From Deinococcus malanensis (GTDB taxonomy: Bacteria; Deinococcota; Deinococci; Deinococcales; Deinococcaceae), in the NCBI RefSeq assembly GCF_014647655.1, contig NZ_BMPP01000001.1:426636-490635 (forward strand): a stretch of DNA of 64,000 nucleotides. The letters run 5' to 3'. Position numbers and translations under genes: made by a program. The notes beneath the pieces are model-generated. The model saw only the letters and a list, made by a program, of their open reading frames with translations. It was not told the DNA's origin and ran no database searches. Below, one piece after another: positions 1 to 9,014 of this stretch. How positions within the stretch are numbered: position 1 is the first letter of the stretch; every line of letters begins with the position of its first letter.

Positions 1-1
1 G

Positions 2-1777
2 CTCAGCCTGTTCGGGAGCATGGTGCGCCACGAGGTCCGCGACGTCACGCTGATGGTCCGGGTCGATGGTCTGCTCGGTGAGCATCCACGGGTTCAGGGG
101 GGCAGTCTGACCCTGGCCATTGACGATACGCTGGCCCGCCTGCGTGCGCACCGTGATCACTTCGTCCCCGCGTTTCACCGCTATCAGGCCGCGCGTCAGG
201 AGGTCATCACCGCCGAGCGACAGGTGCTGCGACTGTCCGAATATCAGGCCAGTCCGCTGACCTCGTTTGTGCGCAACCAGCTGATCAACGACATCTACCT
301 GCCGGTCATCGGGGACAACTTCGCCAAGCAGATGGGCACCGTGGGAGAGCACAAGCGCAGTGACCTGATGGGCCTGCTGATGCTGATTTCTCCGCCGGGC
401 TACGGCAAGACCACCCTGATGGAATACGTCGCCAGCCGGCTCGGACTGGTGTTCATGAAAATCAACGGCCCCTCGCTGGGCCATGAGGTCCGGTCACTGG
501 ACCCCGCGCAGACCCCCGACGCCAACTCGCGCCAGGAGCTGGAAAAGCTGAACCTGGCGCTGGAAATGGGCAACAACGTGATGCTGTACGTGGATGATAT
601 CCAGCACACGCACCCGGAGTTTCTGCAGAAGTTCATCTCGCTGACCGACGGCACCCGCCGCATTGAAGGGGTGTGGAAGGGGCGCACCAGAACCTACGAT
701 CTGCGTGGTCGCAAGTTTGCTGTGATCATGGCCGGCAACCCGTACACCGAGTCAGGCGAGGTGTTCAAGATTCCTGACATGCTGGCCAACCGGGCCGACA
801 TTTATAACCTCGGTGACGTGCTGGGCGGCATGAAAGAGGCTTTTCTGCTGAGTTATATCGAGAACAGCCTCACGGCCAATCCAGTGCTGGCCCCGCTGGC
901 CACCCGTGATCTGGCCGACCTATACCTGCTGGTGGACAGGGCCCAGGGCAAGGAGGTGTCCACCAACGCGCTGAAGCACGCCTACAGCGTGGCCGAGGTC
1001 GGCGAGATCGTGGCCACGCTGAAGAGGCTCATTCAGGTGCGGGATGTGCTGTACCGGGTCAACGGGCAATACATCGCCAGCGCCGCTCAGGCCAACGAGT
1101 ACCGTACCGAGCCCCCCTTCAAGCTGCAGGGCAGCTACCGCAACATGAACAAGCTGGCCGAAAAGGTCTCCCCCGTGATGAACGACGCCGAGCTTCAGCA
1201 GGTGATCTCCGATCACTATCTGGGAGAGGCGCAGCTGCTGACCAGCGGAGCAGAGGAAAACCTGCTGAAGCTCGCGGAACTGCGGGGCAATCTTACGCCC
1301 GAGCAGGCCGCGCGGTGGCAGCAGATCAAAACAGATTTCCGCCGTAACAAGGCGATGGGCGCAGGTGATGCGGATGTGGGCGGCCGGGTGGTGGCCCAGC
1401 TGGCCGATATCGCCAGCGGCCTGCAATCACTGGGGGCCGTGCGCGAGACGCCCGTTCCTGGGGGTAGCTCCGAGCAGTTCTCCGAAGCCCTCAAGGCTGG
1501 TCTGGGTCCGATGCTGGCGGACATTGCCTCCAGCCTGGAGGCTCTGGGCACCGCGCAGCCGAAGCCGGATGCACAATTTCAGAACGTTCTTCCGGAAGCG
1601 CTCAGGGCAACCATTGCGCCTCTTCTGGTCAGTATCGCGGCGTCTGGTCAACGCCAGGAACAGCTCAATCAGGCGCTGCTGGCACTGGCTGAGGCTCTGC
1701 ACAAAAGCCGGGCGGATGACAGAGGAACCAAATTCCCTCCGGGACGGCACGCCAAGCCGCAGGACGTGACTCTGTAA
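2..1777 (+). CDS. AAA+ ATPase, DUF3686 / 'DNA repair ATPase' type, 5'-truncated by window edge
   Basis: The reading frame is already open at the left edge, so the ATG at 20 is probably internal and the true start lies outside the window. A Walker A (PPGYGKTT) near codon 135 is followed by a Walker B-like segment (MLYVDDIQH) and a sensor-like stretch (MAGNPYTESG, then PDMLANRAD). This order matches the C-terminal ATPase module of the large DUF3686 proteins often labelled DNA repair ATPase; that label is by family and no function is shown here. The last 130 residues look like repeated amphipathic helices (LADIASGLQSLG, then LADIASSLEALG), possibly an oligomerisation tail. A perfect hairpin follows at 1829-1872. 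Confidence 0.8.
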   Translation, partial: LSLFGSMVRHEVRDVTLMVRVDGLLGEHPRVQGGSLTLAIDDTLARLRAHRDHFVPAFHRYQAARQEVITAERQVLRLSEYQASPLTSFVRNQLINDIYLPVIGDNFAKQMGTVGEHKRSDLMGLLMLISPPGYGKTTLMEYVASRLGLVFMKINGPSLGHEVRSLDPAQTPDANSRQELEKLNLALEMGNNVMLYVDDIQHTHPEFLQKFISLTDGTRRIEGVWKGRTRTYDLRGRKFAVIMAGNPYTESGEVFKIPDMLANRADIYNLGDVLGGMKEAFLLSYIENSLTANPVLAPLATRDLADLYLLVDRAQGKEVSTNALKHAYSVAEVGEIVATLKRLIQVRDVLYRVNGQYIASAAQANEYRTEPPFKLQGSYRNMNKLAEKVSPVMNDAELQQVISDHYLGEAQLLTSGAEENLLKLAELRGNLTPEQAARWQQIKTDFRRNKAMGAGDADVGGRVVAQLADIASGLQSLGAVRETPVPGGSSEQFSEALKAGLGPMLADIASSLEALGTAQPKPDAQFQNVLPEALRATIAPLLVSIAASGQRQEQLNQALLALAEALHKSRADDRGTKFPPGRHAKPQDVTL

Positions 1778-1828
1778 ACTGCCTCAGCCACCGCGCTTCG
1801 TTCGAGATGGGGCCTGGGCGTTGCAAAT

Positions 1829-1872
1829 TGACTGGAGTTGGCGGGAAGATACTGTCCAGCCAACTCCAGTCA
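1829..1872. terminator. perfect 14-bp inverted repeat between convergent genes
   Basis: The arm TGACTGGAGTTGGC (1829-1842) is exactly complementary to 1859-1872, with a 16-nt loop. It lies between two convergent genes. No U-tract follows on either strand, so it may be an RNA-end-stabilising hairpin rather than a classical terminator. Confidence 0.5.
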
Positions 1873-1933
1873 TGGTTCACCTGTCCAGAAAGTTGCGCTT
1901 CCGTCTGGAGGCGCCCTTTTCCGCCCTTGCCCG

Positions 1934-2707
1934 TCAGCTGCTGCAGCCGCCTCCACCACAGGAACTGCTGCCTGAGTCGCCGCAACTGCCTGAATCGAAA
2001 GGTCCGCACGAGGAGTCACCATGGCCGGCAAAAGACAGACTGGTGTGGCCCTGGTACCGTCCATACCCGCGACGGTCGCGGCGGGTCAGGCTGCGCACCA
2101 CCAGCAGGAGCAGGAGTGTGCCCATCAGTAGCGCCAGCGGCGTCCAGTGGAGGAGCAGCGCTGCTACCCCGATCACGACGAGCGTTGAGCCAAGGACGTT
2201 GCCGCTCTGCCACTGAGAGCGCGCTGCCAGAGCTGGTTCTGATGGCGGTGTAGCTTGGATAAATACAGGTTGGTTGCGCAGCCGCGGGTCCGGCCAGTAC
2301 AGAGCGGGCGGCGGACCGAAGGTTGCCCGGTAGGCGTCCAGCGTGCCGATGTACTGTGCGGCGAAGTGGGCATCATCGTCTGCATCAGCGCCCCCGGGAT
2401 CGTGATGCACCGGTCTGCCCAGGGCCGGCGTCAGGCGCTCCCAGTAGTCGCGCGTAAAGGTCAGGTGCAGGTGCCAGACCTTGTCCACGACCTGCGACGG
2501 CGTAACGGGCGTCTGGGAAGTCACCGCCAGATGCAGGAACCGGCGGTACTCTTCCAGCGCGCCACTGGTAAAGGGTTGTGACCAGCCGTAGTCCCGGCCC
2601 AGGCGGGCGGCCAGTACCTCTGGAAAGGCATAGGACAGTGCCGGGCAGGGCGGGGCCAGGGGACTGACGGTGGCCTGAACATCCGGGTAGGTGCGGGACG
2701 GTGTCAT
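1934..2707 (-). CDS. glycine-rich-domain-like membrane protein with Cys/Gly/Ser tail
   Basis: 257 residues. The N-terminal half has a HLHL segment in a 'VDKVWHLHL...YW' context, resembling the first repeat of glycine-rich domain proteins. Two adjacent hydrophobic segments (about residues 175-208) follow, then a short basic stretch, and the last 40 residues are almost entirely Gly, Ser, Cys and Asp with six Cys. A similar architecture is seen in TIGR04222-like bacterial membrane proteins, but I cannot assign a function. GGAGG lies just upstream of the ATG. The Cys-rich tail could bind metal or be disulfide-linked; that is inference. Confidence 0.75.
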   Translation of the reverse strand: MTPSRTYPDVQATVSPLAPPCPALSYAFPEVLAARLGRDYGWSQPFTSGALEEYRRFLHLAVTSQTPVTPSQVVDKVWHLHLTFTRDYWERLTPALGRPVHHDPGGADADDDAHFAAQYIGTLDAYRATFGPPPALYWPDPRLRNQPVFIQATPPSEPALAARSQWQSGNVLGSTLVVIGVAALLLHWTPLALLMGTLLLLLVVRSLTRRDRRGYGRYQGHTSLSFAGHGDSSCGPFDSGSCGDSGSSSCGGGGCSS

Positions 2708-2870
2708 CTGATCCTCCGAAACGAAAAAAGAGGTCGTGGACGGTGTTGGTGCGTGGTTTCAGGGTGATAGGGAACTGTCAGCCTGCCGTCAGCTGGTGAT
2801 GGGGGCACCCCCGGCTTGTACTCATCCTGCGGGGAAGGCAGCTGATGCCCTGACGGGTCCCTCAGAGAAG

Positions 2871-3950
2871 TCAGGAGACGGTCTGGCGCAGCTCGCCATA
2901 GGCCTCGCTGACGGCCTGAACAAACCGCTCCGCGTAGCCCGGGGTTCCTATATCAATCAGAGCGGCGACGTCGGTCGCATTGAGGCCTGGGGCGGCGCAC
3001 ACCTTAAGCAGCGCGTAGTGCACGACACTGACACCCGGCCGGGCCCCGCCGGCGGGCAGCCAGGACTCCCGGAGCCGCGGCAGCAGCAGCTCTGCGAAGC
3101 GCACGATGTCACCTTCGTGGCGCCGCAGTTCCTTTTGCAGCAATCCCACCGAGTGCACCCCCACGTAATGCAGCAGCCGGGCCAGTCGCTGCGGGCGGTC
3201 GGGGTCCGGCCAGCCGACAAGCAGCCGAACCTTCAGGGCATCGGAGACAGCCGTATCCAGGTCTCGCACCGGTGCGACGCTCAGCAGATGCTTCATGCTC
3301 TGGGCATCGATATACACGCTGTCTGGGGCCTGCAGCACCCGCTGCGGGAGGTCGGCGGCATAGTCGCGTGACAGTCGGTGCAGCGCCATAAACTCCTCGT
3401 CGGCCATTTCCAGGAGTCCGGACAGGCGGTTAAAGCGTCGGCGGACCTCGCGCGGCACGGCTTCCCGGTTCTTGTAGCCCAGGTCATGCTCGATTTCGGC
3501 CCAGGCATGCTGCAGGATGCTGCGGATCTGCACCTCGAAGCGCAGGCCCGGCAGCACCGCCCCTGGGCCCGGTGGAACACGCAGCACGTAATGTACGCCC
3601 ATGTAGCCGAAGCGGTCCGGATCATGCACCTTGCCCTTGTCGACCGAATTGGCCCAGTCCACCTCGAAATGGTCTTCGAGCAGGCGTGAAACCACCGCCA
3701 CGTCGGACTCGAAGTAGGTGATGACCCGCACGCCCACCAGATCGGTCAGGTCTTCTAGGACCCGGTAACGGCCGGGTTTGCGCCGCAGCTTGTCCGCCAG
3801 GCTGGCCGGCCGTTTGACCCGGGCGGTGAGGTGATGAATTTTCAGCCCTGCGCGCCCCAGGACGTCTCCCAGCAGGGCCACCACCGCTTCCCGCTGCTGC
3901 TCGTAGACAGGCAGGGCGTTGCTGTAGGCCGTCACCAGCGTATTGTCCAT
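2871..3950 (-). CDS. RelA/SpoT synthetase-domain protein (GTP pyrophosphokinase family)
   Basis: 359 residues. Residues about 40-180 carry the RelA/SpoT nucleotidyltransferase signatures: a basic RVKRP segment, [20 protein letters not shown] and the catalytic-region FEVQIRS followed by [13 protein letters not shown]. There is no HD hydrolase domain, TGS or ACT, so it resembles a small alarmone synthetase with an extra C-terminal region of about 170 residues that I do not recognise. It would transfer pyrophosphate from ATP to GTP/GDP to make (p)ppGpp, but synthetic activity is inferred from family only. A TATGCT hexamer lies 12 nt before the ATG, further than in leaderless neighbours. Confidence 0.82.
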   Translation of the reverse strand: MDNTLVTAYSNALPVYEQQREAVVALLGDVLGRAGLKIHHLTARVKRPASLADKLRRKPGRYRVLEDLTDLVGVRVITYFESDVAVVSRLLEDHFEVDWANSVDKGKVHDPDRFGYMGVHYVLRVPPGPGAVLPGLRFEVQIRSILQHAWAEIEHDLGYKNREAVPREVRRRFNRLSGLLEMADEEFMALHRLSRDYAADLPQRVLQAPDSVYIDAQSMKHLLSVAPVRDLDTAVSDALKVRLLVGWPDPDRPQRLARLLHYVGVHSVGLLQKELRRHEGDIVRFAELLLPRLRESWLPAGGARPGVSVVHYALLKVCAAPGLNATDVAALIDIGTPGYAERFVQAVSEAYGELRQTVS

Positions 3951-4024
3951 GTTGGTGGCTTCAGCATAGCGGGCCGCCCCTGATGTGGGGGTGCGGGCCT
4001 CATTCTGGCGTGCTAAACCCGGCT

Positions 4025-5914
4025 ATGCGCTGTTATCGCCACCTGGCCCTGCTGAGCCTGCTGGGTGCGCTGGGCACCATGCCCGCGTCCCCGGCCCTCG
4101 CGCAGACCGCCAGCGAAATTTTTGTGTCCTATCCCGAATCTGGTCACCGTGTCGCCCACAGCCACGTCATTCTGCAGGGAAGTGTGACCCCGGGAGCCAC
4201 CCTGACGGTCAGTGGGCAGGCTGTTCCTGTGGGGCCGGACGGACTGTTCATGGCCTGGTGGCCGCTCAAGGTGGGGACCAACGATCTGCGGATGGTGACC
4301 CGCAAGGGAGGCAAAAGCGCCACGCGGACCCTCCGGGTGATTCGCACGGTGCCGCGCCTCCTGCCAGCGTCCCCCACCGCAATTGACCGGGAGACCCTGA
4401 CGCCGCGTGAGGCCCTGGAATTCTGGGACCTCGCGGGCGACTCGCCGGCCGAGCGGACCGTGAAGGTAGGGTTCGTCGGCTCGCCGGGCGGGCGGGCCAG
4501 CTTCAGGATCAACGGGGGGGCGGCCGTTCCCATGCGTGAGGCGACCGCCGGAACGTACTCGGGCACGACCATGCTCCCTGTCCAGGCACTGAACAATGCG
4601 CCGGTTACGGTCAGTCTGACCGGCCGTGATGGCCGCACGGTGACGGCCACCGCCACCGGACGTGTCAGCGGCGCCATGGGCCAGGCACAACTGGGCATTC
4701 AGAACCCTGGAAGCGTCCGGGGGCTGGCCCTGAACGAGGCCACGACGCTGCTGACTGACCTCTCGGGCGCCCCCCTCCTGTACCCGCGTGACGAGATGGC
4801 CTTTGCCCTGGTGGGCCGTCAGGGGCGGGACTTCCGCGTGCGCCTGGCGCCCGGTGTGCCTGCCCTGGTTACCCAGACTCAGGTCCAGGTCACCCCGGGA
4901 GCCCTGCCAGTGGCCGCGGGTGGACCGATCCGACTCCGCCCCCTGACGGCGCCGGGTACTGATGCGGCGCCAGTGATTCCCTTGGCTCCAGGTACCCAGG
5001 CGACCCCGGCACAGCCAGCTTCTGCCTTGCCCGCTCCGGCGAGCAATCCGGACCTCTCCCTGTATCTGCCGTTGGGCGGCGCCCGGCTGCCGTTCACGCT
5101 GATTCAGGAAAGTGCCCAGCGGCTGGTGCTGACGCTGTATGGGCCGTTGGGCACGCCCTTGGCGGTTCCTCTGGAGCGTGACCCCTTGCTGGCCAGCGTG
5201 GAGGTGCGGACCCTGGGCCTGGGCGTGACCCGCGTGACGCTGAACCTGAACGCTCCGCAGATCTGGGGCTTTCATGCTGGCTATGACGGCGACGACCTGC
5301 TGCTGACGGTGCGGCGTCCTCCCGCCCTGAATCCGGCCCGGCCCCTCGAAGGCCGGACCATTACCCTGGACCCCGGACACGGAGGCAGCCAGGGAGGAGG
5401 CGCGGGAAGCCTGCGCATCCCGGAAAAAGGCCTTGTGCTGCCCATCACGCTGCGCGCGGCAGAGCTGCTGCGGGCTCAGGGGGCCACGGTCCACCTCACC
5501 CGGTCCACCGATGTCACCGTCAGCCTGTACGACCGGGGCCTCAGCGCGGAAGCGAGCCGGAGTGACCTGCTCGTCTCAGTCCACGCCAACGCCCTGCCGG
5601 ATGGCCGGGACCCACGCGGCGTGCGCGGTCCGGAGGTCTATTTCACCCATCCCCAGGCCCAGCCCGTGGCGGCGTCGATTCTGGCGGCCCTGCGCGCCGG
5701 CCTACCGGAACTTGGTTCTGGAGCCGGCCTCAAGCCGGGGGCCAATCTGGCGTTGTCCCGGCCCAGCACCCAGATCAGTCTGCTGGTCGAGCTTGCCTAC
5801 CTGACGGACGCGGGAAACCTGCGCGCCCTGCACCATCCAGGAGCACAGGAACGCTTCGCGCAGGCCATTGCCAGCGGGGTTTCAGCGTTCTATGCGGCGC
5901 AGGCCCAGCGCTGA
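4025..5914 (+). CDS. secreted N-acetylmuramoyl-L-alanine amidase (Amidase_3)
   Basis: 629 residues. I chose the ATG at 4025 because it opens a good signal peptide ending in an ASPALAQ cleavage region; an in-frame start at 3983 only adds a poor N-terminus. The middle contains beta-rich repeats of about 90 residues and a Pro/Ala linker, probably wall-binding AMIN-like or SH3-like modules. The C-terminal Amidase_3 domain (about residues 445-625) has all four expected zinc or catalytic residues: His452 in DPGHGG, Glu467 in PEKG, His520 in VHANA and Glu589 in LVELAYL. It should cleave the amide bond between MurNAc and the peptide stem during cell separation or wall turnover. Confidence 0.9.
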   Translation: MRCYRHLALLSLLGALGTMPASPALAQTASEIFVSYPESGHRVAHSHVILQGSVTPGATLTVSGQAVPVGPDGLFMAWWPLKVGTNDLRMVTRKGGKSATRTLRVIRTVPRLLPASPTAIDRETLTPREALEFWDLAGDSPAERTVKVGFVGSPGGRASFRINGGAAVPMREATAGTYSGTTMLPVQALNNAPVTVSLTGRDGRTVTATATGRVSGAMGQAQLGIQNPGSVRGLALNEATTLLTDLSGAPLLYPRDEMAFALVGRQGRDFRVRLAPGVPALVTQTQVQVTPGALPVAAGGPIRLRPLTAPGTDAAPVIPLAPGTQATPAQPASALPAPASNPDLSLYLPLGGARLPFTLIQESAQRLVLTLYGPLGTPLAVPLERDPLLASVEVRTLGLGVTRVTLNLNAPQIWGFHAGYDGDDLLLTVRRPPALNPARPLEGRTITLDPGHGGSQGGGAGSLRIPEKGLVLPITLRAAELLRAQGATVHLTRSTDVTVSLYDRGLSAEASRSDLLVSVHANALPDGRDPRGVRGPEVYFTHPQAQPVAASILAALRAGLPELGSGAGLKPGANLALSRPSTQISLLVELAYLTDAGNLRALHHPGAQERFAQAIASGVSAFYAAQAQR

Positions 5915-6264
5915 GGGTTTGGCACACGCACAAGCAATCCGTGGGTGCGGGCTGCGCCGGTATCTCCAGGGCAGGCTGACGGCCCTCTGGCCACCCGTCA
6001 CACAGACGGGCTGGATCTGACCGGGTCTGGTCCCGTCAATCACGCTGAGTTGTCTGGCACGATGATGGGGACGGGCCCCTGCCAAACTTGCAACTGCTGG
6101 AGTGGACCACACTGACGGAAGTGGTCTGGGGCCAAGTGATTACTGTGTTTCGGCGCACCAACGACCGGGAGAACGAGCGTTTGGCCGCCCGGGTCAGAAC
6201 CGGCTGGACGGATGAAGAAAATATGCAGGCGGTTTCGTTGCGCCAGAGGTTCTTTCAGACCTCA
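5915..6264. other. intergenic, no gene recognised
   Basis: 350 bases between the amidase gene and the SDR operon. Short open frames on both strands have no start context, family signature or codon pattern that I trust. Nothing else recognised apart from the operon promoter at its right end. Confidence 0.5.
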
Positions 6265-6285
6265 CCGAGGCGTTAGCCTCGGCGC
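6265..6285 (+). promoter_or_regulatory. leaderless promoter with 7-bp dyad over the -10
   Basis: TAGCCT (6274-6279) lies 6 nt before the ATG. It is embedded in the inverted repeat CCGAGGC (6265-6271) and GCCTCGG (6276-6282) with a 4-nt spacer, so a dimeric repressor could occlude the -10. The dyad is read directly; operator function is inference. Confidence 0.55.
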
Positions 6286-6993
6286 ATGACATCCGCGCAT
6301 CCCGGGACCCTGCGTCCTGTCACCCTGATCACTGGCGCGGCAGGCGGCATTGGGCGCGCCCTGGCTCAGCAACTGTCCCCAGATCACGACCTGATTCTCA
6401 GCGGCCGCACGGCGGGACCACTGGAGGCCTTGTGCGGCGAACTGGGCGCTGTGCCCCTGCTTCTGGACCTGACCCGGCCCGATACCTTCGAGTCGGCCGT
6501 CGCCGGGCTGGGACGTGTAACCAACGTCGTGCACAACGCCGGAGTGGTGGACCTGGGACCGGTCGCCGCACAGGCCTACGACCTGTGGACCCACACCCTG
6601 ACGGTCAACACCGTTGCGCCGGCCGAACTGACCCGGCTGCTGCTGCCTGGGCTGCGCGCCGCCCAGGGAACGGTGGTGTTCGTCAACAGCGGCGCCGGAC
6701 TGCGCGCCAACGCTGGCTGGGGCAGTTACGCGGCCAGCAAGCATGCCCTGCGCGCCCTGGCCGACGCCCTGCGAGACGAGGAAGCCCCGCACGGGGTCCG
6801 GGTCACCAGCGTCTACCCGGGCCGCACCGCCACGGAAATGCAGCGCAGGGTCCGCACCCAGGAAGGAGGCGACTACCAGCCCGAGACGTTTATTCAGCCT
6901 GAAACCGTGGCCGCCACCATCGCCTTTGCCCTGAACGCCTCGCGCGACGCGTCACTGACGGATCTGACGGTCCGACCGGGGCCGCGCCCATGA
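6286..6993 (+). CDS. short-chain dehydrogenase/reductase (SDR)
   Basis: 235 residues, normal for a classical SDR. The cofactor loop TGAAGGIGRA is near residue 18, the NAG motif (VVHNAG) near 84, and the catalytic YxxxK (SYAASK) near 150, followed by the usual PG turn (VYPGRT). NADP(H)-dependent oxidoreductase of unknown substrate. It is first gene of an operon: its TGA overlaps the ATG of the flavoprotein by 4 bp. Translation likely starts at the mRNA 5' end, given TAGCCT 6 nt upstream. Confidence 0.88.
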   Translation: MTSAHPGTLRPVTLITGAAGGIGRALAQQLSPDHDLILSGRTAGPLEALCGELGAVPLLLDLTRPDTFESAVAGLGRVTNVVHNAGVVDLGPVAAQAYDLWTHTLTVNTVAPAELTRLLLPGLRAAQGTVVFVNSGAGLRANAGWGSYAASKHALRALADALRDEEAPHGVRVTSVYPGRTATEMQRRVRTQEGGDYQPETFIQPETVAATIAFALNASRDASLTDLTVRPGPRP

Positions 6994-7955
6994 GGTTTAC
7001 TGACTCCGGGCACGACTACGACGCGGTGGTGATCGGCGCTGGCCCTGCAGGTCTGAACGCTGCTGTCGTGCTGGGCGGGGCGCGCCGGCGGGTGCTGCTG
7101 CTCGACGGTGGTCCGGCCCGCAATTCTCTGGCCCAGAATGCCCACGGTGTGTTCACGCGCGACTGCACTCCTCCCGGCGCCCTGAAGGAAGCTGGTCTGG
7201 CGGATCTGGCGCCCTATGACGTGACCGTGCTGTCCACTCCGGCCCGGGAAGTCCGCATTCTGGACGACGGCTTCTCGGTGCGCCATGGGCAGACCTGGGT
7301 CACGGCCGGGAGGCTGATGTTTGCCACCGGGGTCCGCGACGTGCTGCCGCGCATTCCTGGTCTGCGCGAGCGCTGGGGCGAAACGGTCCACCACTGTCCC
7401 TACTGCGACGGCTGGCCCAACCGGGAGGCCCATCTTGCGGTGCTGGGCAGTCACCAGGAAGGCCATCACCTGGCCCTGAGTGTGCGGGCCTGGTCCGACC
7501 GCGTCATACTGCTGACCAATGGCCCCGATGAGCTGACACCCGAACAGCGCCTCGACCTGAAGCGGGTGGACATACCGGTCATCACCACGCCGGTGCGCCG
7601 CCTGACGGGCAAGCAGAACATCACCGCACACTTCAGTGACGGCGAGAAGCTGCCCCTGGACGCCATCTTCCTGAATCCCACCCAGGCGCAGAACAGCACC
7701 CTGCCGGCTCAGCTCGGCTGTGAACTCAACGAGAAAAGCCGCGTCGTGGTCAACGAGAACGGCATGACCAGCGTGCGGGGCATCTGGGCGGCGGGAGACA
7801 TGACCGGGGCGCCCCAGTACGTCATGAGCGCGGCCAGCAGCGGCATGATCGCAGCCATAAGCCTCAACACCACCCTGATCCACGAAAACGTCCGGGCCCG
7901 TGGCGCCGCCTTTCACAAGAGCCCGGATGAGCAGGTGGGGGTAGGCGAACCTTGA
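6990..7955 (+). CDS. NAD(P)/FAD-dependent oxidoreductase, thioredoxin-reductase-like
   Basis: 321 residues. The FAD-binding GAGPAGLNAA is at about residues 13-22. The redox centre CPYC (in HHCPYCDGW) is near residue 135, where thioredoxin reductases have CAxC. The GD motif for FAD (WAAGDMTG) is near residue 268. The second NAD(P) GxGxxA/G loop is degenerate (AVLGSHQEG), so pyridine-nucleotide use is uncertain; some relatives are ferredoxin-dependent or lack a known donor. The start overlaps the SDR stop (ATGA) and the stop overlaps the HAD start, so the three are probably co-translated. Confidence 0.85.
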   Translation: MRFTDSGHDYDAVVIGAGPAGLNAAVVLGGARRRVLLLDGGPARNSLAQNAHGVFTRDCTPPGALKEAGLADLAPYDVTVLSTPAREVRILDDGFSVRHGQTWVTAGRLMFATGVRDVLPRIPGLRERWGETVHHCPYCDGWPNREAHLAVLGSHQEGHHLALSVRAWSDRVILLTNGPDELTPEQRLDLKRVDIPVITTPVRRLTGKQNITAHFSDGEKLPLDAIFLNPTQAQNSTLPAQLGCELNEKSRVVVNENGMTSVRGIWAAGDMTGAPQYVMSAASSGMIAAISLNTTLIHENVRARGAAFHKSPDEQVGVGEP

Positions 7956-8578
7956 AGGCAGTCCTTTTTGACCTGGACGGAACGCTGCACGACCGCAACG
8001 CCACCATCCGGGACTGGCTGGAGGTGCACCGCCAGGAATTTGCTCTGCCGGAAGCGTACACTGCCCGCTTTCTGGAACTCGACGACTACGGCTATCGCGG
8101 CAAGCGCGAGGTTATGACCCGGCTGGTCGAGGAACTTGGGCTGCCTCATGCGGTGGACACATTGCTCGATACGTACTGGCGCCACCTGAACCACGCCAGG
8201 GTGATGCCCCATACGCACGAGGTCCTGAATGAGCTTCGAGATCGTGGGATCCGTGTGGGCATCGTGACCAACGGGTGGCAGGAAGCGCAGTCGCGATGCC
8301 TGCAGGGGTGTCAGCTGGAAGGACTGGCGGACGATGTGGTCATCAGCAAGGTGGTAGGCCTGTCCAAGCCCGACCCGGCCATTTACCGGCTTGCCCTGGA
8401 GCGGCTGGGTGCAGAGGTCCAGAGCACCTGGTTTGTGGGCGACTCCCCACGCAACGACATCTGGGGCCCACAGCAGATTGGGCTGCGGGCGGCCTGGCTG
8501 CCCACCGGACACGCGCTTGGCGAGGAAACCCCGGACACGGTGCTGGGTGACCTGCGTGACGTACTGGCTTTGGACTGA
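7952..8578 (+). CDS. HAD-family hydrolase
   Basis: 208 residues starting with TTG, whose last bases form the previous gene's stop (TTGA overlap). Motif I is DLDGTLHD with the nucleophile Asp near residue 7; motif II is the T of VTNGW; the motif III Lys is in KPDPAIY; motif IV is GDSPRND. A four-helix cap lies between motifs I and II, placing it in the subfamily I phosphatases (phosphoglycolate or pyridoxal phosphate type). Substrate unknown. It closes the SDR-flavoprotein-HAD operon. Confidence 0.87.
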   Translation: MKAVLFDLDGTLHDRNATIRDWLEVHRQEFALPEAYTARFLELDDYGYRGKREVMTRLVEELGLPHAVDTLLDTYWRHLNHARVMPHTHEVLNELRDRGIRVGIVTNGWQEAQSRCLQGCQLEGLADDVVISKVVGLSKPDPAIYRLALERLGAEVQSTWFVGDSPRNDIWGPQQIGLRAAWLPTGHALGEETPDTVLGDLRDVLALD

Positions 8579-9014
8579 TTAGAAGCGGCAAAGCCCAAAA
8601 AGGAGCGGTGCGGGGGTTTTAGATGTGCGACCCGACATGCGGTATCCCAGTGCCTGTAGTGGGAGCCTCGAAATGACTTGAGGGAAACGGAAAGGCTGAG
8701 AATTCGATCAGGTGGCAGCTCGGATACGCTGATCAGAATGACGCCCCAGTGAATCTGTTCTTGGTTCACCTGCCGGTCCGCCCGGCGTCTTACAGCTGAT
8801 AAATTGAGCTATCTGAACTTTGTCCAGCATAAGAGGACATGAGTAACCGAAAAGCAACGTGACCTGAAGGTGGGAGGGAACTCCACGACATTGGTCACAT
8901 TGAGCTCTTAACCGGGTACCTATAGTTCACCAACGAACAAAGCAATGCGGAAGCCTGTGACTCGGCGCCAGAATGGCGACTGAAGAGGCGTGGTTTTCTG
9001 CCGGAGGGTAGTTG
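8579..9014. other. intergenic, probable upstream region of the S8 protease gene
   Basis: 436 bases of visibly lower GC than its flanks and no convincing gene. A TTGAGC (8900-8905) and a TATAGT (8921-8926) could form a weak promoter with a short 15-bp spacer. If used, the transcript would have an untranslated leader of about 85 nt before the protease gene, which has its own Shine-Dalgarno. Confidence 0.4.

Noticed and set aside
6088..6276. 62-codon open frame before the SDR gene
   Set aside because: Runs into the promoter dyad, lacks a start signal and has no recognisable content.
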